A DNA stretch of 64,000 nucleotides from Ursus arctos (lineage: Eukaryota; Chordata; Mammalia; Carnivora; Ursidae), in contig NW_026622963.1 in NCBI RefSeq assembly GCF_023065955.2, positions 8,315,001 to 8,379,000 of the forward strand. The letters are read 5' to 3'. The notes under the pieces were generated by a model that saw only the letters and a program-made list of their open reading frames with translations, was not told the DNA's origin and did not search any database. The first letter of the stretch is position 1. Each line of letters opens with the position of its first letter. The position numbers and the translations under genes are program-made. Below are positions 31,928 to 43,276 of this stretch, piece after piece.

Positions 31928-32515
31928 TAAATTATTTTTTAATTTTTTATTATTATTTTTAAATAATAATTTTTATTATGTTATGTTAGTCACCATACAG
32001 TACCTCCCTAGTTTTTGATGTAGTGTTCATGATTCATTGTTTGCATAAAACACCCAGTGCACCATGCAATACGTGCCTTCCTTAATACCCATCACCAGCC
32101 TATCCCAGTCCCCCACCCCCTCCCCTCCGAAGCCCTCAGTTTGTTTCCCAGAGTCCATAGTCTCTCATGCTTCATTCCCCCTTCTGATTACCGCCCCCTT
32201 CATTCTTCCCTTTCTTCTCCTACCGATCTTCCTGCTATTTCTTTCAACCAGCAAAATGCTGGCTTTGGAGACCGAAGGGGCATGATGTGGAACCAAAAAA
32301 TGTAGGTGGCCTCTAAAAGCTGGAAAAGGAAAAAAAAAAGGGGGGGGTATTCACCCTAGAGCCTCTAGAAAGAAAGGCAGCTCTGCCACCACCTTGACTG
32401 TAGCTGAGCGAGAGCCATCTCAGACTTCCGGCCTCAGACTCTGCGGTAATGGACTTGTGCGGTAAGCCACCAATTCTGGTAGTTTGTTACAACAGCCATA
32501 GGATACGCACATTGT
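31637..32515 (+). mobile_element. MLT1-type LTR, split by an L1 tail insertion
   Basis: The left part (31637-31888) has CATGTCCTAACCCCTGGAAC at 31670 and ACTGGATTATCCAGGTGAGC near 31784. The right part (32239-32515) has AGGTGGCCTCTAAAAGCTGG near 32304 and GTTTGTTACAACAGCCATAG near 32480. The two parts are collinear once the L1 fragment is removed. Confidence 0.82.
31889..32238 (-). mobile_element. 5'-truncated young L1 3' end
   Basis: Antisense L1 3' terminus: a (TTTA)n and T-rich tail at 31889-31975, then TTAGTCACCATACAGTACCT at 31986 and CATGCAATACGTGCCTTCCT near 32063, ending at TACCGATCTTCCTGC. Frames at 32057-32305 are by-products. Confidence 0.92.
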
Positions 32516-33124
32516 CGGGTAGGGGAGATTGGGAAGGGGGAGGTTGGGAGGAATTCCCTTCTGTTTTTCCAACACGGCTACCCCAAGGGGAATTGATGAG
32601 ACACAGGTCTGAGCTACCATCAGTGGCAGCAGCAGAAGAAGGTGACACAGTGATAACAGTCCCTGACCCATGACTCTACTGTCAAGAACACTGACAGGGC
32701 CCCTGCTCCGGTTTCCCTGGACTGTGACTGTCTCAGACTGTTTGATTGCAGCAGAATCCCATGGGGTTCCAGGCTGGGGATGGCCACGTCCCAGCTGGCG
32801 TGGCTGCAAAGTGTGGGGATGTGTAGGATTCCCCTGTCACGACCCAGAGAGCCGGCTTTGGAGGAGGGCAGGGCTCTGCCGCCCGCACTGACCTAATGAA
32901 ACCTTCCGCCTGCTGTCCTGTCTGGTTCCATTGGCGAAAGACCCTGAGGCATCACCGTGCTTCTCTCTCTCACCTCTCTCTTTCTCTCTCTCTTTTTTCC
33001 CCATAAAACTTTATTTCTAAAGATTATGCAGATTTAAAGCGAACTCCTTCTACCTTCATCAAATCACACTTGTCATATTCGAGCTCTGTGGAACCAAAAA
33101 TCACCACCTTCTAAAACAAGATTA
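32516..33124. other. Low-copy sequence, no gene supported
   Basis: A 129-codon minus-strand frame (32809-32420) runs into the MLT1 and has no recognisable domain. A (CT)n patch lies at about 32963-32993. Confidence 0.45.
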
Positions 33125-33138
33125 GATCCTATGGCTTC

Positions 33139-33345
33139 CTTTTTTTTTTTTTTTTAAAGATTTTATTCATTTATTTGACAGAGATAGAGACAGCCAGCAA
33201 GAGAGGGAACACAAGCAGGGGGAGCGGGAGAGGAAGAAGCAGGCTCATAGCGGAGGAGCCTGATGTGGGGCTCGATCCCATAACGCCGGGATCACGCCCT
33301 GAGCTGAAGGCAGATGCTTAACCGCTGTGCCACCCAGGCGCCCCT
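33139..33345 (-). mobile_element. Carnivore SINE, perfect 14-bp target duplication
   Basis: Minus-oriented, long T run, GACAGAGATAGAGACAGCCA, GGGGCTCGATCCC and CACCCAGGCGCCCC. GATCCTATGGCTTC is exact at 33125-33138 and 33346-33359. Confidence 0.97.
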
Positions 33346-33359
33346 GATCCTATGGCTTC

Positions 33360-33985
33360 TGAACTATTACAACGAAAATTCCAATAGCCAGAACATTTGC
33401 TGTGTTCTAGGGGCATTAGAAGTGTTTTATTTAGACCATTTTTAAGGATTCTGTTTTAAAGGTTTTGCATGTGGCATTCAAGCTTATGTTAATAAATACC
33501 ATCTCGTCTTCTTCCAGGGCCCTCCCAGGCCTAATGAGACATCCCGGGGCACCTGCCATGACTGGCCCACATGCCCCCCCCCCCCCACGCCTCCTCCTCC
33601 CCACCCCGCTTCCCGGGGAGATTCGGAGAAGTGGCTGAACCTGTCGATATTCCAGGCATGCCCTCGTGCGTCACTCTTCCCGACAGCTTTCATCTTCAAC
33701 TTCTCAAATGTCCCTCGGAGCACTGGCTCCCAGCCTCCTGGCTTGGAATTTGTGAGACCAGTGCTGCCCAAATCAAAACTTGTCAGGGATGGCTTTGCCT
33801 GCCTGGCCTCAGAGCGTCAGGAGAAAAACAAGCGAGGAAAGGCTTGTGGGGCTGGGCAGCTCCGAGTCTGCATGGCCGGGGAGAGTCAGGAAGGCTGGGA
33901 ACCACTATGATTGGGTCTGTGCTAGCCCTTCCCCAGTGCTGAAGGACACCGAGGGCACTCTGTGGTCTGTTCTGAGAACTTCCCA
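33360..33985. other. Low-copy sequence, no gene supported
   Basis: A poly-C run is at about 33576-33587. Overlapping frames of 72-123 codons on both strands have no recognisable domain. Confidence 0.45.
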
Positions 33986-33989
33986 GGGA

Positions 33990-34135
33990 TCTGGTTAAGT
34001 GTGTGGGCTCTGGATCCAAACCATTATTCCACCACTCACTAGCTCTGAGAGCTTGAACAGATTGCTTAGCTTTTCTGAGCTTCCATTTCCCATGCGTATA
34101 CATATAAAATAGTAAGCAGACAAGAAGCATTAGAT
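33990..34135 (+). mobile_element. MIR SINE
   Basis: Contains TGTGGGCTCTGGATCCAAAC near 34001, CACTCACTAGCTCTGAGAGC near 34033, and TTTTCTGAGCTTCCATTTCC near 34071, the usual MIR order. Diverged. Confidence 0.78.
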
Positions 34136-34149
34136 ATAATGGAAATATT

Positions 34150-34910
34150 ATTTTTTTCTCTTTGTTATTAAATTTTTATTTAAATTCAATTTAATTAACA
34201 TATACTGTATTATTAGTTCCAGAGGTAGAATTTAGTGATTCATCGGCTGCATACAACACCCAGTGTTTACTTACATCACGTGTCCTCCTTAATGCCCATC
34301 ACACAGTTACCCATCCCCCCACCCAGCTCCCTTCCAGCAACCCTCAGTTGGTTTCCTACAGTTAGGAGTCTCTTAGGGGTTGCCTCCCTCTCTGTTTTCA
34401 TCTTATTTTATTTTTCCTTCCCTTCCTCTATGTTCATCCATTTTGTTTCTTTCTTTTTTTTTTTTTAAAGATTTTATTTATTTGACAGACAGAGAGAGAG
34501 ACAGCCAGCGAGAGAGGGAACACAAGCAGGGGGAGTGGGAGAGGGAGAAGCAGGCTCCCAGCGGAAGAGCCCCACGTGGGGCTCAATCCCAGAACCCCGG
34601 GATCACGCCCTGAACCGAAGGCAGATGCTCAACTGAGCCACCCAGGCGCCCCCATTTTGTTTCTTAAATTCCACATATAAGTGAAATCATATGGTGTTTG
34701 TCTTTCTCTAACTGACTTATTTCGCTTAGCATAATACCCTCTAGTTCCATCCACATAGTTGCAAATGGCAAGATTTCTATCCAAAATCTATAGAGAACTT
34801 ATCAAACTCAACACCCAAAAAACCAAAAAATCCAACAAGAAATGGGCAGAAGACATGAACAGACATTTCTCCAAAGAAGATATACAAATGGCCAACAGAC
34901 ACATGAAGAA
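34150..34910 (-). mobile_element. L1 insertion with 5' inversion (twin priming)
   Basis: 34150-34771 is antisense L1 3' sequence (ACAACACCCAGTGTTTACTT near 34254; CTTATTTCGCTTAGCATAAT near 34716) with a SINE inside. At about 34772 it switches to sense ORF2 sequence encoding [19 protein letters not shown] and then [19 protein letters not shown]. This sense-antisense junction is the classic product of twin-primed reverse transcription. Flanking target repeats are degraded. Confidence 0.88.
34452..34651 (-). mobile_element. Carnivore SINE, perfect 14-bp target duplication
   Basis: Minus-oriented SINE inside the L1 3' sequence, with GACAGCCAGCGAGAGAGGG and a head CACCCAGGCGCCC. CCATTTTGTTTCTT is exact at 34438-34451 and 34652-34665. 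Confidence 0.97.
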
Positions 34911-35838
34911 ATGGTATTATTGTTAATTACTATTAGGTTATTTCTATTATTTTCAGTTGGATCCTTCACCTTCAAAAGTCATGAGTCCCAAAGTACTCTC
35001 CAGTGATGTTCCCCAACCATCTCAAGCCTTCCTTTTCTAGTTCTCCTTATCTGTTGGTCTGTCTCTCTAACAGTTTTATTAAAGTATAATTGGCTTCCTA
35101 CTAAAGTGCACAATTTGATCTATTTTGACATATGTGTACAATCAGGAAACAACCACTACAATCAAGATGATAAAAATATCCATTGTACCCAAAAGTTCCC
35201 TGTGGCAATCCCTCCCGCCCCCTCCTCCCTGTCTTGTCTCCTGTTCCCAGTCCTCAGGCAACCTCTGTCGAGATAGTTTGTATCTTGTAGAATTTTATGT
35301 AAATAGAATCATGCAATACGTATTCTTTTTTGGTCTGGCTTATTTCACTCGGCATAATTATTTTGAGATTCATCCGTGTTGTTGCTGCATGCATCAACGG
35401 TTCCTTCCTTCTTATTGCTGAGAACTAACTTATTGCATGAATATATCATAATTTGTTTATCCCCTTACTCATTGATGGACGTTTGGGTCATTTCCACTTT
35501 TTGGCTTGTTTGAATAAAGTTGTTATGAACAACATTCGTGTCCAAGTCTTTGTATGAACATATGTTTTCATTTATTTTGGCTAAACATATAGGAGTGGAA
35601 CAGATAAGTCATATGGTAGATATAAGTTTAACATTTTAAGGAACTGCCAGACTGTTTTCCGAGTGGTTGCGTGATTAACATCTCTACTAGCGGTGTATGA
35701 GACTTCCAGTTGCTTTACTTCGTCACCAATGCTTGGGATGATCAGTCTGTTTAATTACAGATATTCCAATGGGGTTAGTGGTTTTCCTTTGAATTTCCCT
35801 GACAATTAGTGATTGATGATGTTGAACATGCTTTCTTT

Positions 35839-36316
35839 TTTTTTTGATGTTTTTTTATTATATTATGTTAGTCACCATACAGTACATCCCTCGTTTCTGA
35901 TGTAAAGTTCGATGATTCATTAGTTGTGTATAACACCCAGTGCACCATGCAATACGTGCCCTCCTTACTACCCATCACCGGTCTATCCCATTTCCCCCAC
36001 CCCCCTCCCCTCTGAAGCCCTCAGTTTGTTTCTCAGAGTCCATAGTCTCTCATGCTTCATTCCCCCTTCTGATTACCCCCCCTTTCTTTATCCCTTTCTT
36101 CCCCTACCGATCTTCCTAGTTCTTATGTTCCATAGATGAGAGAAATCATATGATAGTTGTCTTTCTCTGCTTGACTTATTTCACTTAGCATTATCTCCTC
36201 CAGTGCCGTCCACGTTGCAGCAAATGTTGAGAACTCGTTCTTTCTGATAGCTAAGTAATATTCCATTGTATATATGGACCACAACTTCTTAATCCAGTCA
36301 TCTGTTGAAGGGCATC
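35839..36316 (-). mobile_element. 5'-truncated young L1 3' end in L1-C
   Basis: Antisense: a T-rich tail, TTAGTCACCATACAGTACAT at 35868, GTATAACACCCAGTGCACCA at 35928, and AGTAATATTCCATTGTATAT near 36255, ending near GTTGAAGGGCATCTT. No clean target duplication was found. Confidence 0.92.
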
Positions 36317-36540
36317 TTGTACCATGTTATATTTTCTTTGGTGAATTGTCTCTTCAAATCTCTGTTTTATTTTAAAAATTGGGTGTGTGTTTTCTCATTA
36401 CTGAGTTTTGACAGTTCTTTATATATTATAGCTACAAATCCTTATCTGATACTTTTCTCTGAAAATATTGTCTTCAAGTCTGTGGCTTCTTTTTCATTTC
36501 TTTTCACAATGTCTATCGAAGAACAAAAGTTCTTAGTTTT

Positions 36541-36734
36541 GGGGCCCCTGGGTGGCGCAGTCGTTCAGCGTCTGCCTTCGGCTCAGGGCGTGATCCCGGC
36601 ATTCTGGGATCGAGCCCCACATCAGGCTTCTGCGCTAGGAGACTGCTTCTTCCTCTCCCACTCCCCCTGCTTCTGTTCCTTCTCTCACTGCCGGTCTCTC
36701 TCTGTCAAATAAATAAATAAAATCTTTAAGAAAA
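36541..36734 (+). mobile_element. Carnivore SINE in L1-C, perfect 16-bp target duplication
   Basis: Head GGGGCCCCTGGGTGGCGCAG, B-box GGGATCGAGCCCCACATCAG, (AAAT)n and a poly-A tail. AAAAGTTCTTAGTTTT is exact at 36525-36540 and 36735-36750. Confidence 0.97.
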
Positions 36735-37529
36735 AAAAGTTCTTAGTTTTGATGATGTCCCACTTATCAATTTTATCTTTTTATGGATTGTGCTTATTGG
36801 GTTGTATCAGAGATATCTTTGCCTAAACCAAATTCACAAAGAATTTCTCCTGGGTTTTATTCTCGAAGTTTTATAGTTTTAAGTTTCATGTAGATTTATG
36901 ATCAATTGTGGGTTCGTTCTGTAGATAGTGTGAGGTAAGGATTGAAATGTTTGTTATGTTTTTGTTTGCATACGAATATTCCGTTGTTTGAGATCACTGT
37001 TAAAACCCGTCATTTTCACACTGAATTGTCCTTGTACCTTTCTTGAATATCATTTGGCTGTGTATGTTATGGGTCTATTCAGGGACTCTCTGCTGCTCCA
37101 TTAATTTGTCATCTTTACACCAACACCTTGATCATTACTGTTGCTTTAGAAATCTTGATATCCGGTAGTGTAAGTTCTCCAACTTTTTCTTTTTCAAAGT
37201 TGTTTTAGCTATTCTAAGTCCTTTGACTTACATGAATTTTAAATAAGTACATCAGTTTCTACAAAAAGCCCTTTTGGGATTCTGACTGAGATTGTGAGAG
37301 TTGCTATCTTAGCAAGATTAAGTTATCCAAGCCATGAGCACGATTATTCATTTATGTGGGTTATCTTTAATTTCTTTAATCAGAGCTTCATAATTTTCAA
37401 TGTACAGAGCTTATATGTCTTTTATCAGATTTATCCTAGGTAATTTATATTTTTTGATGCTATTGGGAATGGTATAGGTCTTAACATTACAATCTCTGTT
37501 TCTTCATTGGTATAATAATGATAGATTGA

Positions 37530-39665
37530 AGGCATCCAAATTGGAAAGGAAGAAGTAAAACTGTCACTATTTGCAGATATCATGAAATTATATACAGAAA
37601 ACCCTGAAGACTCCACCAAAAAACTATTAAAACTAATAAAAAAATTCAGTAAATTTGCAAAATACAAAGTTGATATACAAAAATCTGTTGCATTTCTATA
37701 CACTGATAGTAAACTATCAGAAAGAGAAAAATAAGAAAAAAATCTCATTTAAAACTGTATTGAAAAGAATAACATACTTAGGAATAAATTTAACCAAGGA
37801 GGTGAAAGACCTGTCCAGGGAAAACCCTGAGACATTAATGAAAGAAACTGAAGAAGACACAAATAAATGAGAAGATATTCTATGTTCATGGATTAAAAGA
37901 ACTAATATTGTTAAAATTTCCATACTACCCAAAGCAGTATATTCAATGCAATCCCTATTAAAATACAGCAGCATTTTTCACAGAAATAGAATAAACAATC
38001 TTAAAATTTGTATGGAACCACAGAACACCCTGAATAGCCAAAGCAATCTTGAGAAAGAAGAACAAAGCTAGACACACCACATTCCTTGATTTCAAACTAT
38101 ATTACAAAGCTATAGTAATCAAAACAGTATGGTATGAGCATAAAAACTGACACATGTATTAATGGAAATGAATAGAAAGCCATGCATGTATGGTCAATCA
38201 ACTTACAACAAAGAAGGCAAGAATATCTGATGGGGAAAAGGCGGTCCCTTCAACAGATGGTCTTGGGAAAACTGTACAGTCACACGCAAAAGAATGAAAC
38301 TGGACCACTATCTTACATCACACACAAAAACTAATTCAAAGTGGATTAAAGAGTTGAACATAAGACCTGAAACTATAAAACTACTAGAAGAAAACATAGG
38401 CAGTATGCTCCTCGACACTGGTCTCGGTGAGGATTTTTTCGATTTGACACCAAAAGCAAAAGCAACAAAAGCAATAATAAATAAGTGGAACTACATCAAC
38501 CTAAAGAGTTTCCACACAGTAAAAGAAACCATCAACAGAATGAAATGGCAACCTACAGAATGGGAGAAAATATTTGCAAATCATGTATCTGGTACGGGGT
38601 TAATATAAAAAAATATAAAAAACTCATACAACTCAATAGCCAAAAAACCAAACAACAGCAACAACAACAAGAAACCCCATCAACCCACAACAACCTGATT
38701 AAAAAATGGGCAGACAATCTGAATGGACATTTTCCAAAGAAGACACACAGATGGCCAAGAGACACATGAAAAGATGCTCAACGTCACTAATCATCAGGGA
38801 AATGCAAATCAAAACCACAAGAAGTTACCATCTCACACCTGTTAAAATGGCTATTATCAAAAAGACAAGAAACAGCAAGTACTGGTTAGGGTGTTGAGAA
38901 AAGGGAACACTTGTGCACTGTTGGTGGGAATGTAAGTTGGTACAGCCAGTATGGAAAACAATATGGAACTTCCTCAAAAAATTAAAAATAGAACTACCAT
39001 ATGATGTAGCAATTCCAGCTCTGGGTATTTATCAAAAGAAAGCAAACCACTAACTTGAACAGATATATGCATCCCCATGTTCACTGCAGCATTATTTTCA
39101 ATAGCCAAGGCACAGAAATAACCTAAGTGTTTATTGATGGATGAAAATGTGGCATATGTATACAAAGGAGTATTACTCAGCCATAAAAAGAAGGAAATCC
39201 TGCCATTTGTGACAACACGAATGGACCCTGAGGGCATTATACTAAGTGAAATAAGTCAGAGAAAGACAAATACTGTATAATCTCACTTACATGTAGAATC
39301 TAAAAAAAAAAAAAAAAAAGAGAAAGAAAGAAAAAAAAAAGTAGATACAGAGAACAGGTTGGTGGTTGCCAGAGGTGAAGGGTGGGGACTGGGCAAAATA
39401 GGTGAAGGTCAAAAGGTACAAACATCCAGTTATAAAATGTCATGGGGATGTAATGACTGTAGTTAATGACACTAATTGCGTATTTGAAGGTTACTAAGAC
39501 AGTAGATCTTAAAACTTCTCATCACAAGAAAAAGTTTTTATAACTATGGTGATGGATGTTAAATAGACTTATTGTGGTGATCATTTTACAAAGTCTGCAA
39601 ATAAGAAATCACATTGTACACCTGAAATTAATACACTGTTATATGTTAATTACATCTCATTAAAA
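37530..39665 (+). mobile_element. L1-B, plus-strand truncated L1 inside L1-C
   Basis: Sense L1 from within the reverse transcriptase to the 3' UTR. It includes ORF2 C-terminal sequence to about 39230, an A-rich patch (39302-39341) and a 3' UTR with ACCTGAAATTAATACACTGT at 39620. A short AGATTGA repeat (37523-37529, 39666-39672) may be a remnant target duplication. The surrounding antisense L1 resumes on both sides. Confidence 0.88.
37540..39230 (+). pseudogene. L1-B ORF2 C-terminal part, decayed
   Basis: Broken plus-strand frames match the ORF2 palm-to-C-terminus order: [19 protein letters not shown] (about 37564-37620), then MKLDHYLTSHTKTNSKWIKE (38294 on), then PTEWEKIFANH, and later sequence equivalent to [21 protein letters not shown]. 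The catalytic FADD is FADI at 37570-37581. Several frameshifts separate the pieces, and a (CAA)n lies at 38653-38675. Confidence 0.88.
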
Positions 39666-40100
39666 AGATTGATTTCCCTTTACTGATTTTTGTCCTGCAA
39701 CATTGCTAAATTCATTGCTTTGTTCTAGTGACTTTTGCAGATGGCATAGGATTTTCTATATAGATGACTATGTTGTCTGCAAATAGTCTTATTTTTTCCT
39801 TTTCGATCTGTGTGCCTTTTATTTCTTTTTATTGCCTTATTTCACTGACTAGAATCTCCAGTACGATGTTGACTGTAAGTGATGCGAGATGACTTCTTAG
39901 TTTTTTCTGTTTTTAGGGGGAAAGTATTCAGTCTTTCACCATTAAACATGATGTTGCCTGTAGGTTTTTACTGGTATCCTCTATTGGGTTGAGAAACTTC
40001 CACTCCTAGTTTTCTGAAAGGTTTTGTCAGGAATGGATGTTGGGTTTTGCCAAGTATTTTTTCGGCATCTACAGAATGACATTTCATTCAATGGTTTTTA

Positions 40101-40313
40101 TATCATTATCATCATTATTATTATCATTATTATTTAGCGAGAGAGAGAATTAAGTGGGGGAAGAGGCAGAGGGAGAGGGAGATAGAGAATCCCAAGCAGG
40201 CTCTATGCCCAGTGCGGAGCCTGATGCAGGGCTTGATCTCATGATCCTGAGATCAACACCTGAGCCTAAATCCAGAATTGCAATGCCAACTGACTGAGCC
40301 ACCCGGGCACCCC
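40101..40313 (-). mobile_element. Carnivore SINE in L1-C
   Basis: Minus-oriented SINE with a tail rich in ATTATC units (40101-40137), a GAGAGAGAATTAAGTGGGGG body, and a head ending in CCACCCGGGCACCCC. The flanking TCAATGGTTTTTA-like repeat (40088-40100; 40318-40330) has small differences. Confidence 0.92.
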
Positions 40314-40987
40314 TCAGTTAATGGTTTTTAAATGTCCAACCAATATTACATTATTGGGATAAACTCCACTGTACTGTGATGTATGTATGTCTCATGTATT
40401 GCTGGATCCCATTTCCTATAATTTTGGTTTTTGTTCGTGTTTATTAGGAGTGTGAATCGGTAGTTCTCTTTTCTTCTAATATCTGTCTGATTTTTGTATC
40501 AGTGTAATAATGCCTTCCTCACAGAATGAGTTGGAAAGTATTTCCTCCTCTTTAATATTCTGAAAGAGTTTGTGTAGAATTGGCATTATTCCTTTTTTAA
40601 ACGTTTGGTAGAATTTACCAATAAATCCATCTAAGCCTAGAATTTGTTTTTAACTACGAATGCAATTGCTTTAATACTTATAGGGCTACTCAGATTAACG
40701 GCCTCTTATTCTTGTAATATCTTTAGAGTCTGTAGTAATGATTTTCTCTCGATCCTGATATTGGCAATTTGTGTATTTTATTATTTTTCTTGATCAGACT
40801 GGCTGGGAGGTTATCAATCACATTGGCCTTTTTAATAAATATTAAGCTTTTGGTTTCAATGATTTTTCTCTATTTTTTTCTGTTATTGATTTTATTGACT
40901 TCCTCTTTCTGTGGGTTCATCTTGCTCTTCTTTTTCTGGTTTCTTAAGGTGGAAGCTCAGGTCATGAACTTGAGATCCTTCTTTTCT

Positions 40988-41115
40988 TTTTTTCTTTTTT
41001 TAATTTTTTTTATTATATTATGCTAGTCACCATACAGTACATCCCCGGTTTCTGATGTAAAGTTCGATGATTCATTAGTTGCGTGTAACACCCAGTGCAC
41101 CAAGCCATACGTGCC
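40988..41115 (-). mobile_element. Very short young L1 3' end in L1-C
   Basis: Only about 128 bp: a T-rich tail, CTAGTCACCATACAGTACAT at 41023, TTAGTTGCGTGTAACACCCA. The perfect 13-bp duplication ATCCTTCTTTTCT is at 40975-40987 and 41116-41128. An extreme 5' truncation. Confidence 0.96.
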
Positions 41116-41837
41116 ATCCTTCTTTTCTAATCTAGGCATTTAATGCTATAAATTTCACTCTAGTATCACTTCATTTACATCCCACAAATTTTGATATGTT
41201 GTGTTTTTATTTTCATTCAGTTCAAAATACTTCCTAATTCTTCCTGATTTCTTCTTTGGCCTGTGGGCTATTTAGAAGTGTGTTATTTAGTTGCAAGTAT
41301 TTGTAGATCTTTCCAGAGATATTTCTGTTATTGATTTCTAATTTAATTCCATTGTGATCAGAGAATAGACTTTGTATGAATTGGCTCCTTTTAAAGTGAT
41401 TGAAACTTGTTTTATGACTGAGAATATGTTCTTTCTTGGTAAAGATTCTTACGCACTTGTGAAGAATGTCTTTACCGTTGTTATTGTGTGAAATGTTGTA
41501 TAAATATCAATTAAGTCAAGTTTTTTGATAGTGCTTTCCAGGTCTCCTACGTTTTAGAGATCACTTTTCTATTCTTTGTATTAATTACTGAGACAGGAGT
41601 GTTGAAATCTCCAACTATAATTATGAATTTGTCTATCATTGTAGTTCTACCAGTTTCTGCTTCATGCCTTTTGAAATTCTGTTGTTAGGTGCATGAATAT
41701 TTAGAATGCTATGTCTCTTGACTAATTGACTCCTTTATCAATATGAAATGATATTATTATCCCTGGACATATTCATTTTTTGAAGTCTCCTTTGTCTTAA
41801 TATAGCTACCCCAGATTTCTTTTGATTGGTGTTAGAA

Positions 41838-42228
41838 TGTGTGTAGTGGGTTGAATAGTGTCTTCCCCAAATTCATGTCTACCTGGAACCCCAAAATATG
41901 ACCTTGTTTGGAATAGGGTCTTTGCAGATGCAAGTTGTGATCATACTGGATTAGAGCGTGCTGTAAATCCGATGAGAGCGTCCTTACGAGAGACAGAAAG
42001 GTATGTGCAAAGACACAGGGGAGATTGGAGCGACGCTGCCACAAGCCAAGGAACACCAGGAGCCACTAGAAGCTGGAAGAGGAAAGGAAGGATTCTTCAC
42101 TAGAGCCTTCAGAGGGATCATGGCCTTGCCAACACCTTGATTTCAGACTTCTAGCCTCCAGAATTGTTATTTTCAGTCGTCAAGTTCATGCTGACTTGTT
42201 ATGTCAGCCTTAGGAATCTAATGCACAT
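41838..42228 (+). mobile_element. MLT1-type LTR in L1-C
   Basis: Solo LTR: AATATGACCTTGTTTGGAAT at 41895, CTTTGCAGATGCAAGTTGTG, AAGCCAAGGAACACCAGGAG near 42043, GACTTCTAGCCTCCAGAATT at 42147. L1-C antisense sequence continues on both sides. Confidence 0.88.
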
Positions 42229-42292
42229 GGTTTAACTTTTACCTTCCGTTTCCTTTTAGTCTGTGTGTCTTTGCATTTAAAGTGGGTTTCCT

Positions 42293-42519
42293 AAACGGGG
42301 GGCTTCAGAGGGAAGGGGGGTGGGGGGATGGGATAGGCTGGTGATGGGTAGTAAGGAGGGCACGCATTGCACGGTGCACTGGGTGTTATACGCAACTAAT
42401 GAATCATCGAAATTTACATCAAAAACCAGGGATGTACTGTATGGTGACTAACATAATATAATAAAAAAATATTATGAAAAAAAGATACCAAAATAAAAAA
42501 TACATATATAAAAAAAAAT
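42293..42519 (+). mobile_element. 5'-truncated young L1 3' end, sense
   Basis: Sense L1 tail: GATGGGTAGTAAGGAGGGCA near 42344, CACTGGGTGTTATACGCAAC at 42378, GTACTGTATGGTGACTAACA at 42433, then A-rich. A 14-bp duplication with one mismatch is AAAGTGGGTTTCCT at 42279-42292 and AAAGTGGATTTCCT at 42520-42533. Confidence 0.95.
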
Positions 42520-42931
42520 AAAGTGGATTTCCTGATGGCAGCCTGTAGTTGGATTTTGCTTTATTTATCCAAATGATAATCTCTGCCTTTTTCTGAGGGA
42601 GTTTAAACCATACATATTAATGTGATTTTTTTAATATGGTTGGTTTTAAATCTAATATTTTGCTATTTGCTTTCTGTATTCTTTTCCTGCCTTCTTTAGA
42701 ATTGTCTATTTTTTTATCATTTCATTTTATGCCCTTCTAGATTTATTACTTATACTGTTTTCAGCAATCAATTGTAATGTGTCTTGATGTATTTTTCTCC
42801 ATGCTTCCTGCACTTGGAGTTTGTTGAACTTTTTGCATATGTGAGTGTATGGTTTTCATCAAGTTTGGAAATTTGCCAGCCATTATTCCTCCAACATTTT
42901 TTTATTTTAATCCTCTCCTCCTTTGGGGATT

Positions 42932-43276
42932 TCAATTACCTGTGTATTCGGCTTTTTGAAGTTGTCCCATAGCTTGCTGGTGCTCTGTTGATTTTTTTTT
43001 AGTCTTTTTTTCTCCCAGTATTTTATTTTGGCTGGTTGCTACCGCTGTGTCCTCAAGTTCGTTATTCTTTTCTCTGTGATATCTCATCCCATCGAGTTTA
43101 TTTTTCATCTCAGATATGGCAGCTTTTATCTCTAGACACATGTTGTGAGTCTTTTTTATATCCCCCATGTCCCTCCTCAACATGTGCCATCTTTTCTTCG
43201 GCTTCTCGAATATATGATATGCAGTTTTAATAACTGTTTGACTATCCTTGCCTATTAGTTCTATCAACTGTGTCAT
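42932..43276 (-). pseudogene. L1-C ORF1 remnant
   Basis: An open minus-strand stretch of 114 codons within the ORF1 part of the ancient L1. It is rich in Lys, Glu and Met, as the coiled-coil end of ORF1 is, but is too diverged to show domain motifs clearly. The start codon is a chance one; the real ORF1 start is not determinable. Confidence 0.55.
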
